A DNA stretch of 64,000 bases, from NCBI GenBank assembly GCA_900315525.1, contig OMZO01000019.1:22516-86515 (forward strand). The letters are read 5' to 3'. The DNA is from an uncultured Prevotella sp. GTDB taxonomy: Bacteria; Bacteroidota; Bacteroidia; Bacteroidales; Bacteroidaceae. Under the pieces are notes generated by a model. It saw nothing but the letters and a program-made list of their open reading frames with translations. It made no database searches and was not told the origin of the DNA. Positions 32,490-40,871 of this stretch are shown here, one piece after another (within the stretch, counting starts at the first letter, position 1; every line of letters starts with the position of its first letter). A program made the position numbers and the translations under genes.

Positions 32490-34835
32490 ATGAAGAAATA
32501 TCTGATGAAGGCAGTGGTCGTCACGATGTGTCTGGCACCTTGCAAGGCAGGGGCTCAGCAGGCGCCGATGATGCTGCACTACGACCGCCAGGCGGACTAC
32601 TTCGAGGAGTCGCTGCCCATCGGCAACGGCAAGCTCGGCGCGCTCATCTACGGCGGTACCGACGACAACATCATCTATCTGAACGACATCACGCTCTGGA
32701 CAGGGAAACCCGTGGACCGCGACCTCGACAAGGACGCCCACCAGTGGATCCCGAAGATCCGCGAGGCCCTCTTCAGGGAGGACTACCAGCTGGCGGACTC
32801 GCTGCAGCTGCGCGTGCAGGGACCGAACTCGCAGTACTTCCAGCCTCTGGGCACGCTGCACATCAAGGACCTCGGACTGGGCGCCATCACCGACTACCAG
32901 CGGAGCCTCAGCCTCGACAGCAGCATCGTGAGAGACAGCTACCGGCGTGACGGCCGCAGGATCGAGCGCGAGTACTTCGCCTCGCACCCCGACAAGCTCA
33001 TCGCCATCCGACTGCGCGGTGACGTGGACTGTCAGATCGCGCTGACGGCACAGATACCCCACCAGACGAAGGCCATCCCCACGCAGATCACGATGACGGG
33101 ACACGCCCTGGGCGACGCACGGGAATCGATCCACTTCTGCACGATGCTCTCGGTGAAGACCGACGGTGAGGTGACGGCACAGGACTCGTCGCTCACCATC
33201 CGTCACGCCAAGGAGGCCATCGTCTATATCGTGAACGAGACGAGCTTCAACGGCTTCGACAAGCACCCCGTCGCTGAGGGCGCACCCTATCTGGAAGAGG
33301 CCGCCAACGACCTGTGGCACACGCAGAACTACAGCTACGACGAGTTCTACCAGCGCCACCTCGCTGACTACCAGGCCATCTACGACCGCGTGAAGCTGAG
33401 ACTCGGCGGGCAGGACGAGGCCGTGCCCACAGAGACTACCGACGTGCTGCTGAAGGACTATACCGACAAGGGCGGGCAGAGCCGATACCTGGAGGCACTC
33501 TACTTCCAGTACGGGCGCTATCTGCTCATCTCCTCGTCGCGCACCGCGGGCGTGCCAGCGAACCTGCAGGGACTCTGGACACCCCACCTGAGGTCGCCCT
33601 GGCGCGGCAACTACACCGTGAACATCAACCTCGAGGAGAACTACTGGCCCGCATTCGTGGCGAATATGACGGAGATGGCCACACCGCTCGACGGCTTCAT
33701 CCAGGCACTGGCGGCCAACGGACAATACACGGCACGCAACTACTACGGCATCGACGAGGGCTGGTGCTCGAGCCACAACTCGGACATCTGGGCCATGACG
33801 AACCCCGTCGGGGAGAAACAGGAGAGTCCGGAGTGGTCGAACTGGAACCTCGGCGGCGCATGGCTCGTGAACACGCTGTGGGAGCGCTACCAGTTTACGC
33901 AGGACAAGGACTATCTGCGCACCACGGCCTACCCGCTGATGAAGGGAGCGGCACGCTTCTGCCTGAAATGGCTCATCGAGAACCCGAAACAGCCGGGAGA
34001 GCTGATCACCGCACCCAGTACCTCGCCGGAGAACGAATACAAGACGGACAAGGGCTACCACGGCACCACCTGCTACGGCGGTACGGCAGACCTCGCCATC
34101 ATCCGTGAGCTGCTGACGAACACCATCGCTGCCGGAAAACTGCTCGGAGAGAAAAACAAAGACATGGAACAGGCCCTCGCACGGCTGCACCCCTACACCA
34201 TCGGACACATGGGGGATCTGAACGAGTGGTACTATGACTGGGATGACTGGGACTTCCAGCACCGTCACCAGAGTCACCTCATCGGACTTTATCCAGGTTC
34301 CCACCTCTCCACCCCTCCATTGTTAAAGGCGGCGGAGCGGTCGCTGGAGATCAAGGGCGACAAGACCACAGGGTGGAGCACGGGCTGGCGCATCAACCTC
34401 TGGGCTCGGCTGCGCAACGCCCAGCAGGCCTTCCACATCTACCAGAAGCTGCTGACCTACGTATCTCCCGACAAATACAAAGGACCAGACCGCAGGCGCA
34501 GCGGCGGTACCTACCCCAACCTCATGGACGCACACCCACCCTTCCAGATCGACGGTAACTTCGGCGGTACGGCGGGCGTCTGCGAGATGCTCATGCAGAG
34601 CGGCGACGGACGTATCGAACTGCTGCCCGCACTGCCCGAGGCATGGCAGGAAGGCAGCGTCAGCGGACTCTGTGCCCGCGGCGGCTACGAGGTGAGCTTC
34701 GAATGGAAAGGCGGCAACGTGAGAAAGTGTGACATCAAGGCCCAGAAAAACGGCACCGTCACCCTATTGTATAACGGCCAGCAGAAGACGGTGAAGTTGA
34801 AAGCCGGCAAAACACAAAGTATCAAGACGTGGTAA
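32490..34835 (+). CDS. GH95 alpha-L-fucosidase / alpha-L-galactosidase
   Basis: The 781-residue exported enzyme (signal peptide MKKYLMKAVVVTMCLAP...) has the GH95 layout: N-terminal beta domain (LPIGNGKLGALIYGG, LNDITLWTG), an (alpha/alpha)6 barrel and a C-terminal beta domain. Catalytic positions of the family are visible: NINLEENYWP (Asn378, Asn380), STSPENEY (Glu514) and FQIDGNFGG (Asp688). The family cleaves alpha-1,2-fucosyl or alpha-L-galactosyl residues from xyloglucan, pectin or host glycans. The precise sugar cannot be told from sequence. Its stop overlaps the start of an AraC regulator gene by 7 bp. Confidence 0.93.
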   Translation: MKKYLMKAVVVTMCLAPCKAGAQQAPMMLHYDRQADYFEESLPIGNGKLGALIYGGTDDNIIYLNDITLWTGKPVDRDLDKDAHQWIPKIREALFREDYQLADSLQLRVQGPNSQYFQPLGTLHIKDLGLGAITDYQRSLSLDSSIVRDSYRRDGRRIEREYFASHPDKLIAIRLRGDVDCQIALTAQIPHQTKAIPTQITMTGHALGDARESIHFCTMLSVKTDGEVTAQDSSLTIRHAKEAIVYIVNETSFNGFDKHPVAEGAPYLEEAANDLWHTQNYSYDEFYQRHLADYQAIYDRVKLRLGGQDEAVPTETTDVLLKDYTDKGGQSRYLEALYFQYGRYLLISSSRTAGVPANLQGLWTPHLRSPWRGNYTVNINLEENYWPAFVANMTEMATPLDGFIQALAANGQYTARNYYGIDEGWCSSHNSDIWAMTNPVGEKQESPEWSNWNLGGAWLVNTLWERYQFTQDKDYLRTTAYPLMKGAARFCLKWLIENPKQPGELITAPSTSPENEYKTDKGYHGTTCYGGTADLAIIRELLTNTIAAGKLLGEKNKDMEQALARLHPYTIGHMGDLNEWYYDWDDWDFQHRHQSHLIGLYPGSHLSTPPLLKAAERSLEIKGDKTTGWSTGWRINLWARLRNAQQAFHIYQKLLTYVSPDKYKGPDRRRSGGTYPNLMDAHPPFQIDGNFGGTAGVCEMLMQSGDGRIELLPALPEAWQEGSVSGLCARGGYEVSFEWKGGNVRKCDIKAQKNGTVTLLYNGQQKTVKLKAGKTQSIKTW

Positions 34836-35704
34836 CACCTACTATCAAAGAATCGGACCTGAACAAGGCCAAGACCTGGAGTGAATCCGTCGTACTCGAC
34901 GACGACCTCCTGCTGACAGAACATATCGACAAAGCCCCCATGCCGACGGAGCCCCGCCGCATGAACTTCATACTCATAGGCCTGTGTCTGCAGGGCGAGG
35001 TGATGTACGAGCTCGACACCCAGAAGCAGATCATCAAACCCGGTGACATCCTCATCGTCAGTGACCGTCATGTGGTGGACAGCTACCGCTGTTCGCGAGA
35101 CATGCGGGGACTGTGCATCATGATGTCGGTGAACTTCTTCCGGGAGATCATCCAGAACGTGAGTGACATCAGCTCGCTGTTCCTCTTCTCGCGCCTCAAC
35201 CCCGTGATGCGCCTCGAAGAGAAGGAAGTAGAGACCTTCAAGGAGTACTTCCAGGTGATCAAGGAGAAGATCGGCGACGAGCGCAACCACTTCCGCAAGG
35301 ACCTTGTCAAGACGCTGCTGCTCGCGATGTTCTACGACTTGAGCAACATCATCTACCGCGTGAAGGAAGACAAGACGCCCAGATCGCGGTCGGAGGTGAT
35401 CTTCACCGAGTTTATCATGCTCGTGGAGAAACACTACATCGTGGAACGCCGCGTGTCGTGGTATGCCAAGCAGCTCTGCATCACGCCGAAGTATCTCTCG
35501 GAGGCCGTGAAGGCCGTGAGCCGACGTACGCCTAACGAATGGATTGACGACTACATCATACTGGAGTTGCGCGTGCAGCTGAAGAACACCACGAAGACCA
35601 TCAAGGAAATCGCACGCGACCTGAATTTCCCCAATCAGAGTTTCTTAGGGAAATTCTTCAGGGAACATGTAGGGATCAGTCCGCTGCGCTACCGGCGGCA
35701 ATAA
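34829..35704 (+). CDS. AraC family transcriptional regulator
   Basis: This 291-residue cytoplasmic protein has an N-terminal cupin-like sensor domain (LCLQGEVMYELDTQKQIIKPGDILIVSD) and a C-terminal AraC DNA-binding domain with two helix-turn-helix units (SWYAKQLCITPKYLSEAVKAV and IKEIARDLNFPNQSFLGKFFREHVG). The start is a GTG at 34829 inside the last codons of GH95; no ATG in a plausible position exists before the sensor domain. The overlap means the regulator is made together with the enzyme, so it is probably a positive feedback regulator of the GH95 operon. The inducer is unknown. The DUF3109 gene is convergent 6 bp downstream. Confidence 0.9.
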   Translation: MVTPTIKESDLNKAKTWSESVVLDDDLLLTEHIDKAPMPTEPRRMNFILIGLCLQGEVMYELDTQKQIIKPGDILIVSDRHVVDSYRCSRDMRGLCIMMSVNFFREIIQNVSDISSLFLFSRLNPVMRLEEKEVETFKEYFQVIKEKIGDERNHFRKDLVKTLLLAMFYDLSNIIYRVKEDKTPRSRSEVIFTEFIMLVEKHYIVERRVSWYAKQLCITPKYLSEAVKAVSRRTPNEWIDDYIILELRVQLKNTTKTIKEIARDLNFPNQSFLGKFFREHVGISPLRYRRQ

Positions 35705-35709
35705 CCATC

Positions 35710-36339
35710 TTACTCGAGATAACCCTGCACACGGAGTTCGGTGACGGTATCGAGCAATTGCTGATACCAGTCATCGCCGAAGCGGCGTATCAGGGGGTCG
35801 CGGAGGAACTCATAGAGGCGCAGATCCTCCTGGATGCCCTTCGCAACTGCCATTTTGCACACCTGCCAGCGGTTGTAGTTGAGACCTACGAGACCTCCGC
35901 CCAACTTCTTCTCACGAATCGGATAGAGCGCACAACTGATGGGCTTGCAGAAGGACGTCTTGCCCGCCCGGTAGGCCTTCTCCAAGGCACAGAGACAACA
36001 GTGGTGGATGGTGCCCTGCGGCAACGGGAGGGCATCGTAGTAGGTGAAGACACAATCCTTGCCACCGACGATGCTCGTCACGAGGTCTGCCTCATTATCG
36101 ACATAGGCCACACCCTGTTTGTCGATGACGGCCTGTGCCGAGGCAGAGAGATCACCCCACACCGTATCGAGACACGCTTCTATCGCCGCCACCTCGTCGA
36201 GGGTGACGGGGGCGCCGGCATCGCCCTCGACACAGCATTCACCTTTGCAGACACTGAGGTCGCAGCAGAACTTCTCGGTGAGAATCTCTGAGGAGAGCAG
36301 CACGTCGCCGACTTGGATAATTGGTGGAATATTTGGCAC
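35710..36339 (-). CDS. DUF3109 family cysteine-rich protein
   Basis: The 209-residue cytoplasmic protein has a rich set of cysteines in family-typical positions (FCCDLSVCKGECCVEGDAGAP, HHCCLCALE, FCKPISCALYP, WQVCKMA), which suggests a metal or Fe-S site, as in YkgJ-like zinc/iron-chelating proteins. The function is unknown. Homologues usually begin at the residues equivalent to IIQVGDVLL, but there is no ATG there. The only usable start is a GTG at 36339, which lies inside a tandem ACACGGATT repeat (36337-36364). It is convergent with the AraC gene and follows ung on the same strand. Confidence 0.85.
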   Translation of the reverse strand: MPNIPPIIQVGDVLLSSEILTEKFCCDLSVCKGECCVEGDAGAPVTLDEVAAIEACLDTVWGDLSASAQAVIDKQGVAYVDNEADLVTSIVGGKDCVFTYYDALPLPQGTIHHCCLCALEKAYRAGKTSFCKPISCALYPIREKKLGGGLVGLNYNRWQVCKMAVAKGIQEDLRLYEFLRDPLIRRFGDDWYQQLLDTVTELRVQGYLE

Positions 36340-36364
36340 GGATTACACGGATTTACACGGATTA
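36337..36364. repeat. Tandem CACGGATTA repeat
   Basis: Three consecutive units (CACGGATTA, CACGGATTTA, CACGGATTA); on the minus strand they read AATCCGTG. The innermost unit supplies the GTG start of the DUF3109 gene. Related ATCCGTG words occur in other gaps, at about 17109-17116 and 25432-25440. Confidence 0.7.
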
Positions 36365-36381
36365 TAGTGAATAGGGAAGAG

Positions 36382-37047
36382 TTACCAACGGATGGGGGCG
36401 AGGCCGTTTTGTTGGAGATATTGGTTACAACGGGAGAACTGGTGCTGTCCGAACCAGCCACCACGATTCGCACTCAATGGAGAGGGATGGACAGACTCGA
36501 GCACGAGGTTACGCTGGCGATCAATCATCGAAGCCTTGCCACGGGCATAGCCGCCCCAGAGCATATAGACAATATGTTCGCGATGGGTGGCGAGGGCGCG
36601 GATGGCGGCATCGGTGAACTGTTGCCACCCGAGGCGCGCATGACTGTTCGCCTCGTGGGCACGGACAGTGAGTGAGGCATTCAGCAGGAGCACACCCTGC
36701 TCTGCCCAGCGCGTGAGGTTGCCACTCTGGGGCACGGGGGTGCCGAGGTCATCGTGGATCTCCTTGAAGATATTCTGCAGCGAGGGCGGGAACTGTACCC
36801 CATCCTGCACCGAGAAACTCAGGCCATGCGCCTGCCCAGGCTCATGATAGGGATCCTGTCCGATGATGACCACCTTCACCTGATCGAAGGGACAGAGATT
36901 GAAGGCATTGAAGATGAGTTTGCCCGGAGGATAGCACACCGTATGCATGTACTCCGCGCGCACCGCCTCCGTCAGCTGTGCGAAATAAGGCTTCTCGAAC
37001 TCGGCGCTGAGATATGCCTTCCAACTCTCCTCAATCTGTACGCTCAT
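36382..37047 (-). CDS. ung: Uracil-DNA glycosylase
   Basis: Ung removes uracil from DNA as the first step of base-excision repair. The 221-residue protein has the catalytic water-activating motif VIIGQDPYHEPGQAHGLSFSV (Asp65), LLLNASLTVRAHEANSH, WGGYARGK and the minor-groove loop HPSPLSANRG. Length is normal. The ATG at 37047 (MSVQIEESW) is chosen; the frame continues upstream into the promoter region without conservation. A -7 element (minus strand TACCTTTG, 37073-37080) overlaps the -33 region of the divergent phosphatase gene. Confidence 0.96.
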   Translation of the reverse strand: MSVQIEESWKAYLSAEFEKPYFAQLTEAVRAEYMHTVCYPPGKLIFNAFNLCPFDQVKVVIIGQDPYHEPGQAHGLSFSVQDGVQFPPSLQNIFKEIHDDLGTPVPQSGNLTRWAEQGVLLLNASLTVRAHEANSHARLGWQQFTDAAIRALATHREHIVYMLWGGYARGKASMIDRQRNLVLESVHPSPLSANRGGWFGQHQFSRCNQYLQQNGLAPIRW

Positions 37048-37068
37048 AAACGCTTTTTTGAAAATTTG

Positions 37069-37100
37069 TTTGCAAAGGTAAGATAAAATTTGTATCTTTG
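37069..37100 (+). promoter_or_regulatory. Promoter for phosphatase gene 1, overlapping the ung promoter
   Basis: TTTG (37069-37072), a 20-bp spacer and TATCTTTG (37093-37100). The minus-strand -7 element of ung (37073-37080) lies inside the spacer, so RNA polymerase cannot occupy both at once. Confidence 0.75.
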
Positions 37101-37119
37101 CAAGCAAAAACCTGAAATT

Positions 37120-39096
37120 ATGAATCTCTTCTTCAAGAAAAAACAAATAAAGGGCTACCCCAAATCCTTTGCCAAGCGCCTGACGTGGCGCATCATGCTC
37201 AGGATGACCATCATCATGGGTATCCCCATGCTCGTGGTGTTCTGGCTCGTCTATGGCATGGTGTCAGTGGGGGCAATAGGTATCTGCGAGTACATCCTCA
37301 AAGGTGAGAGAGAGGAGGTGAGGCGCATCACCTCAGACATCTACGTAGCCAGCACCAACACCGCACCTATCATCGAGGAGAATATCCAGAACCCCGATAA
37401 GGTGCGGGACATCATCAACAGGATGCTCAGAATCAACCCGTATATGCGTAGCTGTGGCATCTACTTCGTTGAAGGATACTACCACCAGAAAGGGCGCCTG
37501 TATGCCCCCTATACCAGTCGGCGTGACAGTATCGTCATAGAGTCGCAAGACGCCAGCGATCAAGGCAATGACTATGTGAAAGACCAGTGGTTCAAAGATG
37601 CCATTGCCAGTAAGCAAGGCTACTGGGCTAAGCCTTTCCACGACAATGACAGCGCCAAGACACCATTGGTTTCATACCTGCTGCCTATCCGCGACAAGAG
37701 AGACAGCACCGTGGCCGTGATGGGCGTAGATCTCTCACTGGAGTGGCTGAACGAGAAGATACAGTTTATAACCCCTACAAAGAACGACTCCGTCGAATGG
37801 AAGGCCAACCATAACTTCTACTACTACATTACCGACAGCACGGGTACCTTCTTGGCACACCCAGAAACCAAGCGTATCGCCAACGAGCAGATAGAGCACT
37901 TCAGGAAGAAGATCGAAGATGTGGAAGACGGTTATTTGTCCATCGATGACAGCAAGGCAGATGAGTACCTGATGGACGGCGAGAAGGTAATCATCTGTAG
38001 ACAGAAAGTGAAATACACTGACTGGACCATCGCCATCGTCATCCCTGAGTTCGTTCTCGAACTCGTCGGCTATATCTTTGCCGGATTCTCCGTCTTCTTC
38101 ATCGTGCTGGGGTTGCTGGTGGTGTATTTCTTCGGCCGCCGATCCATCAAGAAATCCGTGAAGCCCCTGCAGCAGCTGGCCATGACCGCCGACGAGGTGG
38201 CGAAGGGAAACTTCAACACAGCTCTGCCGGAGGTGAATACCCACGACGAGATCCACCAGCTGCGCGACTCCTTCGCACAGATGCAGCTATCGCTGGCGCA
38301 GTATGTCGATGACCTGCGCAGCGCCACCGCCCAGAAGGCCGCTATGGAGAACGAGATGAAAGTGGCCCACGACATCCAGATGTCGATGCTGCCCAAGACC
38401 TTCCCACCCTACCCGGAGCGCAGCGACCTCGACATCTTCGGTTCGGTGACGCCTGCCAAGGGCGTAGGCGGCGACCTCTTCGACTTCTACATCCGCGACG
38501 AGCAGCTGTTCTTCTGCATCGGCGACGTGTCGGGCAAGGGCATCCCCGCCTCACTCTTCATGGCCGTGACGCGCTCGCTGTTCCGTAATATCTCACAGCA
38601 CGTATCGGAACCCGCACGCATCGTGAATGCCCTGAATCAGGCACAGTCGGAGGGTAACGACACCAATATGTTCGTAACACTCTTCGTGGGTGTGCTCGAC
38701 CTGAAGACGGGTAAGCTGAGCTACTGCAATGCCGGCCACGACGCTCCGCTGCTCATGAACAGCGGCGTCACCCTGCTGCCCTGCGACTGTAACCTGCCCA
38801 TCGGCGTCATTGCCGACTTCAATTTCGAGCAGCAGGAGATCACGCTGGAGCAGACGACGACCATCTTCCTCTTCACAGACGGTCTGAACGAAGCCGAGAA
38901 CATCGATCACGCGCAGTTTGGCGACGAGCGCATCATGGAGCTTGCCACCTCGCTGGTTACAGACCATCTGCTGCAGCCCACGCAGGTCACCAGGCACATG
39001 ACAGACGCCGTGCACACCTTCGTAGGTACCGCTGAGCAGAGCGACGACCTGACGATGCTCGCCATCCAATACAAGAAAGAAACAGTCGCTGAGTAA
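37120..39096 (+). CDS. Membrane sensor with HAMP and SpoIIE-type PP2C phosphatase domain, copy 1
   Basis: The 658-residue protein has a membrane helix near residues 28-52, a large extracytoplasmic Cache-like sensor domain (RSCGIYFVEGYYHQKGRLYAPY, MGVDLSLEWL), a second membrane helix near 320-345, a HAMP linker (PLQQLAMTADEVAKGNFNT), a short coiled coil (AQKAAMENEMKVAHDIQMSMLP) and a SpoIIE/RsbU-type PP2C domain. In that domain the metal-binding acids are visible: GGDLFDFY, CIGDVSGKG and the late LFTDGLNEA and DDLTML motifs. Such proteins dephosphorylate anti-sigma-antagonists or similar partners in response to an outside signal. No partner is encoded nearby. It is a paralogue of the phosphatase inside the suf operon. 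Confidence 0.9.
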   Translation: MNLFFKKKQIKGYPKSFAKRLTWRIMLRMTIIMGIPMLVVFWLVYGMVSVGAIGICEYILKGEREEVRRITSDIYVASTNTAPIIEENIQNPDKVRDIINRMLRINPYMRSCGIYFVEGYYHQKGRLYAPYTSRRDSIVIESQDASDQGNDYVKDQWFKDAIASKQGYWAKPFHDNDSAKTPLVSYLLPIRDKRDSTVAVMGVDLSLEWLNEKIQFITPTKNDSVEWKANHNFYYYITDSTGTFLAHPETKRIANEQIEHFRKKIEDVEDGYLSIDDSKADEYLMDGEKVIICRQKVKYTDWTIAIVIPEFVLELVGYIFAGFSVFFIVLGLLVVYFFGRRSIKKSVKPLQQLAMTADEVAKGNFNTALPEVNTHDEIHQLRDSFAQMQLSLAQYVDDLRSATAQKAAMENEMKVAHDIQMSMLPKTFPPYPERSDLDIFGSVTPAKGVGGDLFDFYIRDEQLFFCIGDVSGKGIPASLFMAVTRSLFRNISQHVSEPARIVNALNQAQSEGNDTNMFVTLFVGVLDLKTGKLSYCNAGHDAPLLMNSGVTLLPCDCNLPIGVIADFNFEQQEITLEQTTTIFLFTDGLNEAENIDHAQFGDERIMELATSLVTDHLLQPTQVTRHMTDAVHTFVGTAEQSDDLTMLAIQYKKETVAE

Positions 39097-39115
39097 TCCC
39101 CAGCGACTGCCTTTC
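39083..39115 (+). terminator. Hairpin at the end of phosphatase gene 1
   Basis: CAGTCGCTG and CAGCGACTG form a 9-bp stem overlapping the stop codon, followed by a weak pyrimidine run (CCTTTCC). It is probably a terminator between this gene and the convergent gpmI. Confidence 0.6.
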
Positions 39116-39145
39116 CTGATCATCTTTTTATCTTAATCCTAATCC

Positions 39146-40666
39146 TTAGTCCTGAATGAGGTTCTCACCCGTCATGTCAGAAGGCTGCTCCAGTCCCATG
39201 ATGTGGAGGATAGAAGGAGCCACGTCTGCCAGACGTCCGTCCTTGACGGTGGCGGAGTTGTTGTTCGTGACGTAGATGAACGGCACGGGATTCAGTGAGT
39301 GAGCGGTATTCGGCGTACCGTCGGGGTTGATGGCGTTATCAGCATTACCGTGGTCGGCGATGATGATAGCCTCGTAGTCGTTGGCCTTGGCAGCCTCGAT
39401 GACCTCACGCACGCAGTTGTCAACGGCCCACACAGCCTTGGCGATGGCGTTATAGACACCCGTGTGACCCACCATATCACCATTGGCGAAGTTCACCACG
39501 ATGAAGTCGTACTCCTGGGTGTTGATGGCACCGACGAGCTTATCCTTCACCTCGTAGGCACTCATCTCGGGCTTCAGGTCGTAGGTAGCTACCTTTGGAG
39601 AAGCGACGAGGATACGATCCTCACCCTCGTAAGGAGCCTCGCGGCCACCATTGAAGAAGAAGGTGACGTGAGCGTATTTCTCGGTCTCTGCGGTGTGGAG
39701 CTGCTTCAGACCTTTCTTAGAGAGGTATTCACCCAGCGTGTCCTCCACGTTCTCCTTCGGGAAGAGGATATGTACGCCCGTGAATTTAGCGTCGTATGGT
39801 GTCATGCAATAATACTGCAGATTAGGAATGGTGTGCATGCCCTGCTCTGGCATATCCTCCTGCGTGAGAGCAATCGTCATCTCCTTGGCACGGTCGTTAC
39901 GGAAGTTGATGAAAATCACGACATCGCCCTCCTCGATGCAGCCATTGACGCTGGCATTGTGGATAGGCTTGATGAACTCGTCGGTGACACCCTCGTCGTA
40001 GCTTTCCTGCATAGCCTGCACCATATCGGTGGCCTGCTTACCCTTGCCCTCGACGATGAGGTCGTAGCCCTCCTTCACACGCTCCCAGCGCTTGTCGCGG
40101 TCCATCGCGTAGAAACGACCTACGATAGAGGCGATAGCGGCATCATTGTCGGCACAGACCTTAGAGATCTGCTCAATGAAGCCCTTACCAGAGTGAGGAT
40201 CGGTATCACGACCATCCATGTAGCAGTGAACGAACACCTGATCCTTCAGACCATAGGCCTTACCGATCTCGATGAGCTTGAAGAGATGGTCGAGGCTTGA
40301 GTGCACACCACCATCGGAAGTCAGCCCCATCAGGTGGAGCTTCTTGCCCTTCTCCTTAGCGTAGCTGTAGGCAGCCTTCACCTGCGGGTTCTCCATGATA
40401 GAACCATCCTTGCAGGCACGGTTGATCTTCACCAGGTCCTGATAGACGATGCGCCCTGCACCGATATTGAGGTGACCCACCTCTGAGTTACCCATCTGAC
40501 CATCGGGCAGACCTACGTCCTCACCAGAGGCCTGAAGCTGAGAGTGGGCTGATGTTGCTGTTAACAGATCAAGGTAAGGTGTCGGCGTGTTATAGATCAC
40601 ATCACCCTTACCATGCTTACCGATTCCCCATCCATCGAGAATCATCAAAAGTGCTTTCTTTGCCAT
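39146..40666 (-). CDS. gpmI: 2,3-bisphosphoglycerate-independent phosphoglycerate mutase
   Basis: GpmI interconverts 3- and 2-phosphoglycerate in glycolysis. The 506-residue protein has the alkaline-phosphatase-like core with LLMILDGWG (metal-binding Asp11), [15 protein letters not shown] with the catalytic Ser61, FNRDRAKEMT-type residues in [12 protein letters not shown], and the C-terminal metal ligands in DHGNAD and [10 protein letters not shown]. Length is normal. The ATG at 40666 ([14 protein letters not shown]) is chosen over an in-frame start 45 bp upstream. A -7 element (TATCTTTG on the minus strand) is at 40709-40716. Confidence 0.96.
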   Translation of the reverse strand: MAKKALLMILDGWGIGKHGKGDVIYNTPTPYLDLLTATSAHSQLQASGEDVGLPDGQMGNSEVGHLNIGAGRIVYQDLVKINRACKDGSIMENPQVKAAYSYAKEKGKKLHLMGLTSDGGVHSSLDHLFKLIEIGKAYGLKDQVFVHCYMDGRDTDPHSGKGFIEQISKVCADNDAAIASIVGRFYAMDRDKRWERVKEGYDLIVEGKGKQATDMVQAMQESYDEGVTDEFIKPIHNASVNGCIEEGDVVIFINFRNDRAKEMTIALTQEDMPEQGMHTIPNLQYYCMTPYDAKFTGVHILFPKENVEDTLGEYLSKKGLKQLHTAETEKYAHVTFFFNGGREAPYEGEDRILVASPKVATYDLKPEMSAYEVKDKLVGAINTQEYDFIVVNFANGDMVGHTGVYNAIAKAVWAVDNCVREVIEAAKANDYEAIIIADHGNADNAINPDGTPNTAHSLNPVPFIYVTNNNSATVKDGRLADVAPSILHIMGLEQPSDMTGENLIQD

Positions 40667-40708
40667 AAATCTATCTATTTTACGATATAAATCCAATCTT
40701 TGCGGCTG

Positions 40709-40716
40709 CAAAGATA
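40709..40716 (-). promoter_or_regulatory. -7 element for gpmI
   Basis: The minus strand reads TATCTTTG, about 43 bp before the ATG. Confidence 0.58.
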
Positions 40717-40787
40717 CAAAAAATGTCGGATATGGAGATACTGAGGCTGAGGGAATTAATCTAAAAAAATTAAAAACGGAGGCGGGA

Positions 40788-40821
40788 TTTGCAGGAAGTT
40801 CAATTAATTATATTACCTTTG
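40788..40821 (+). promoter_or_regulatory. Promoter for the esterase gene
   Basis: TTTG (40788-40791) and TACCTTTG (40814-40821) with a 22-bp spacer, slightly long. The ATG is 50 bp downstream. Confidence 0.6.
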
Positions 40822-40871
40822 CAATATCAATATATCAAAAACCAATATAACCTATCAACTTAAGAAAAAGT

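Noticed and set aside
32412-34304. A 630-codon minus-strand frame opposite GH95
   Set aside because: Antisense shadow of the GH95 gene with no motif and no promoter.
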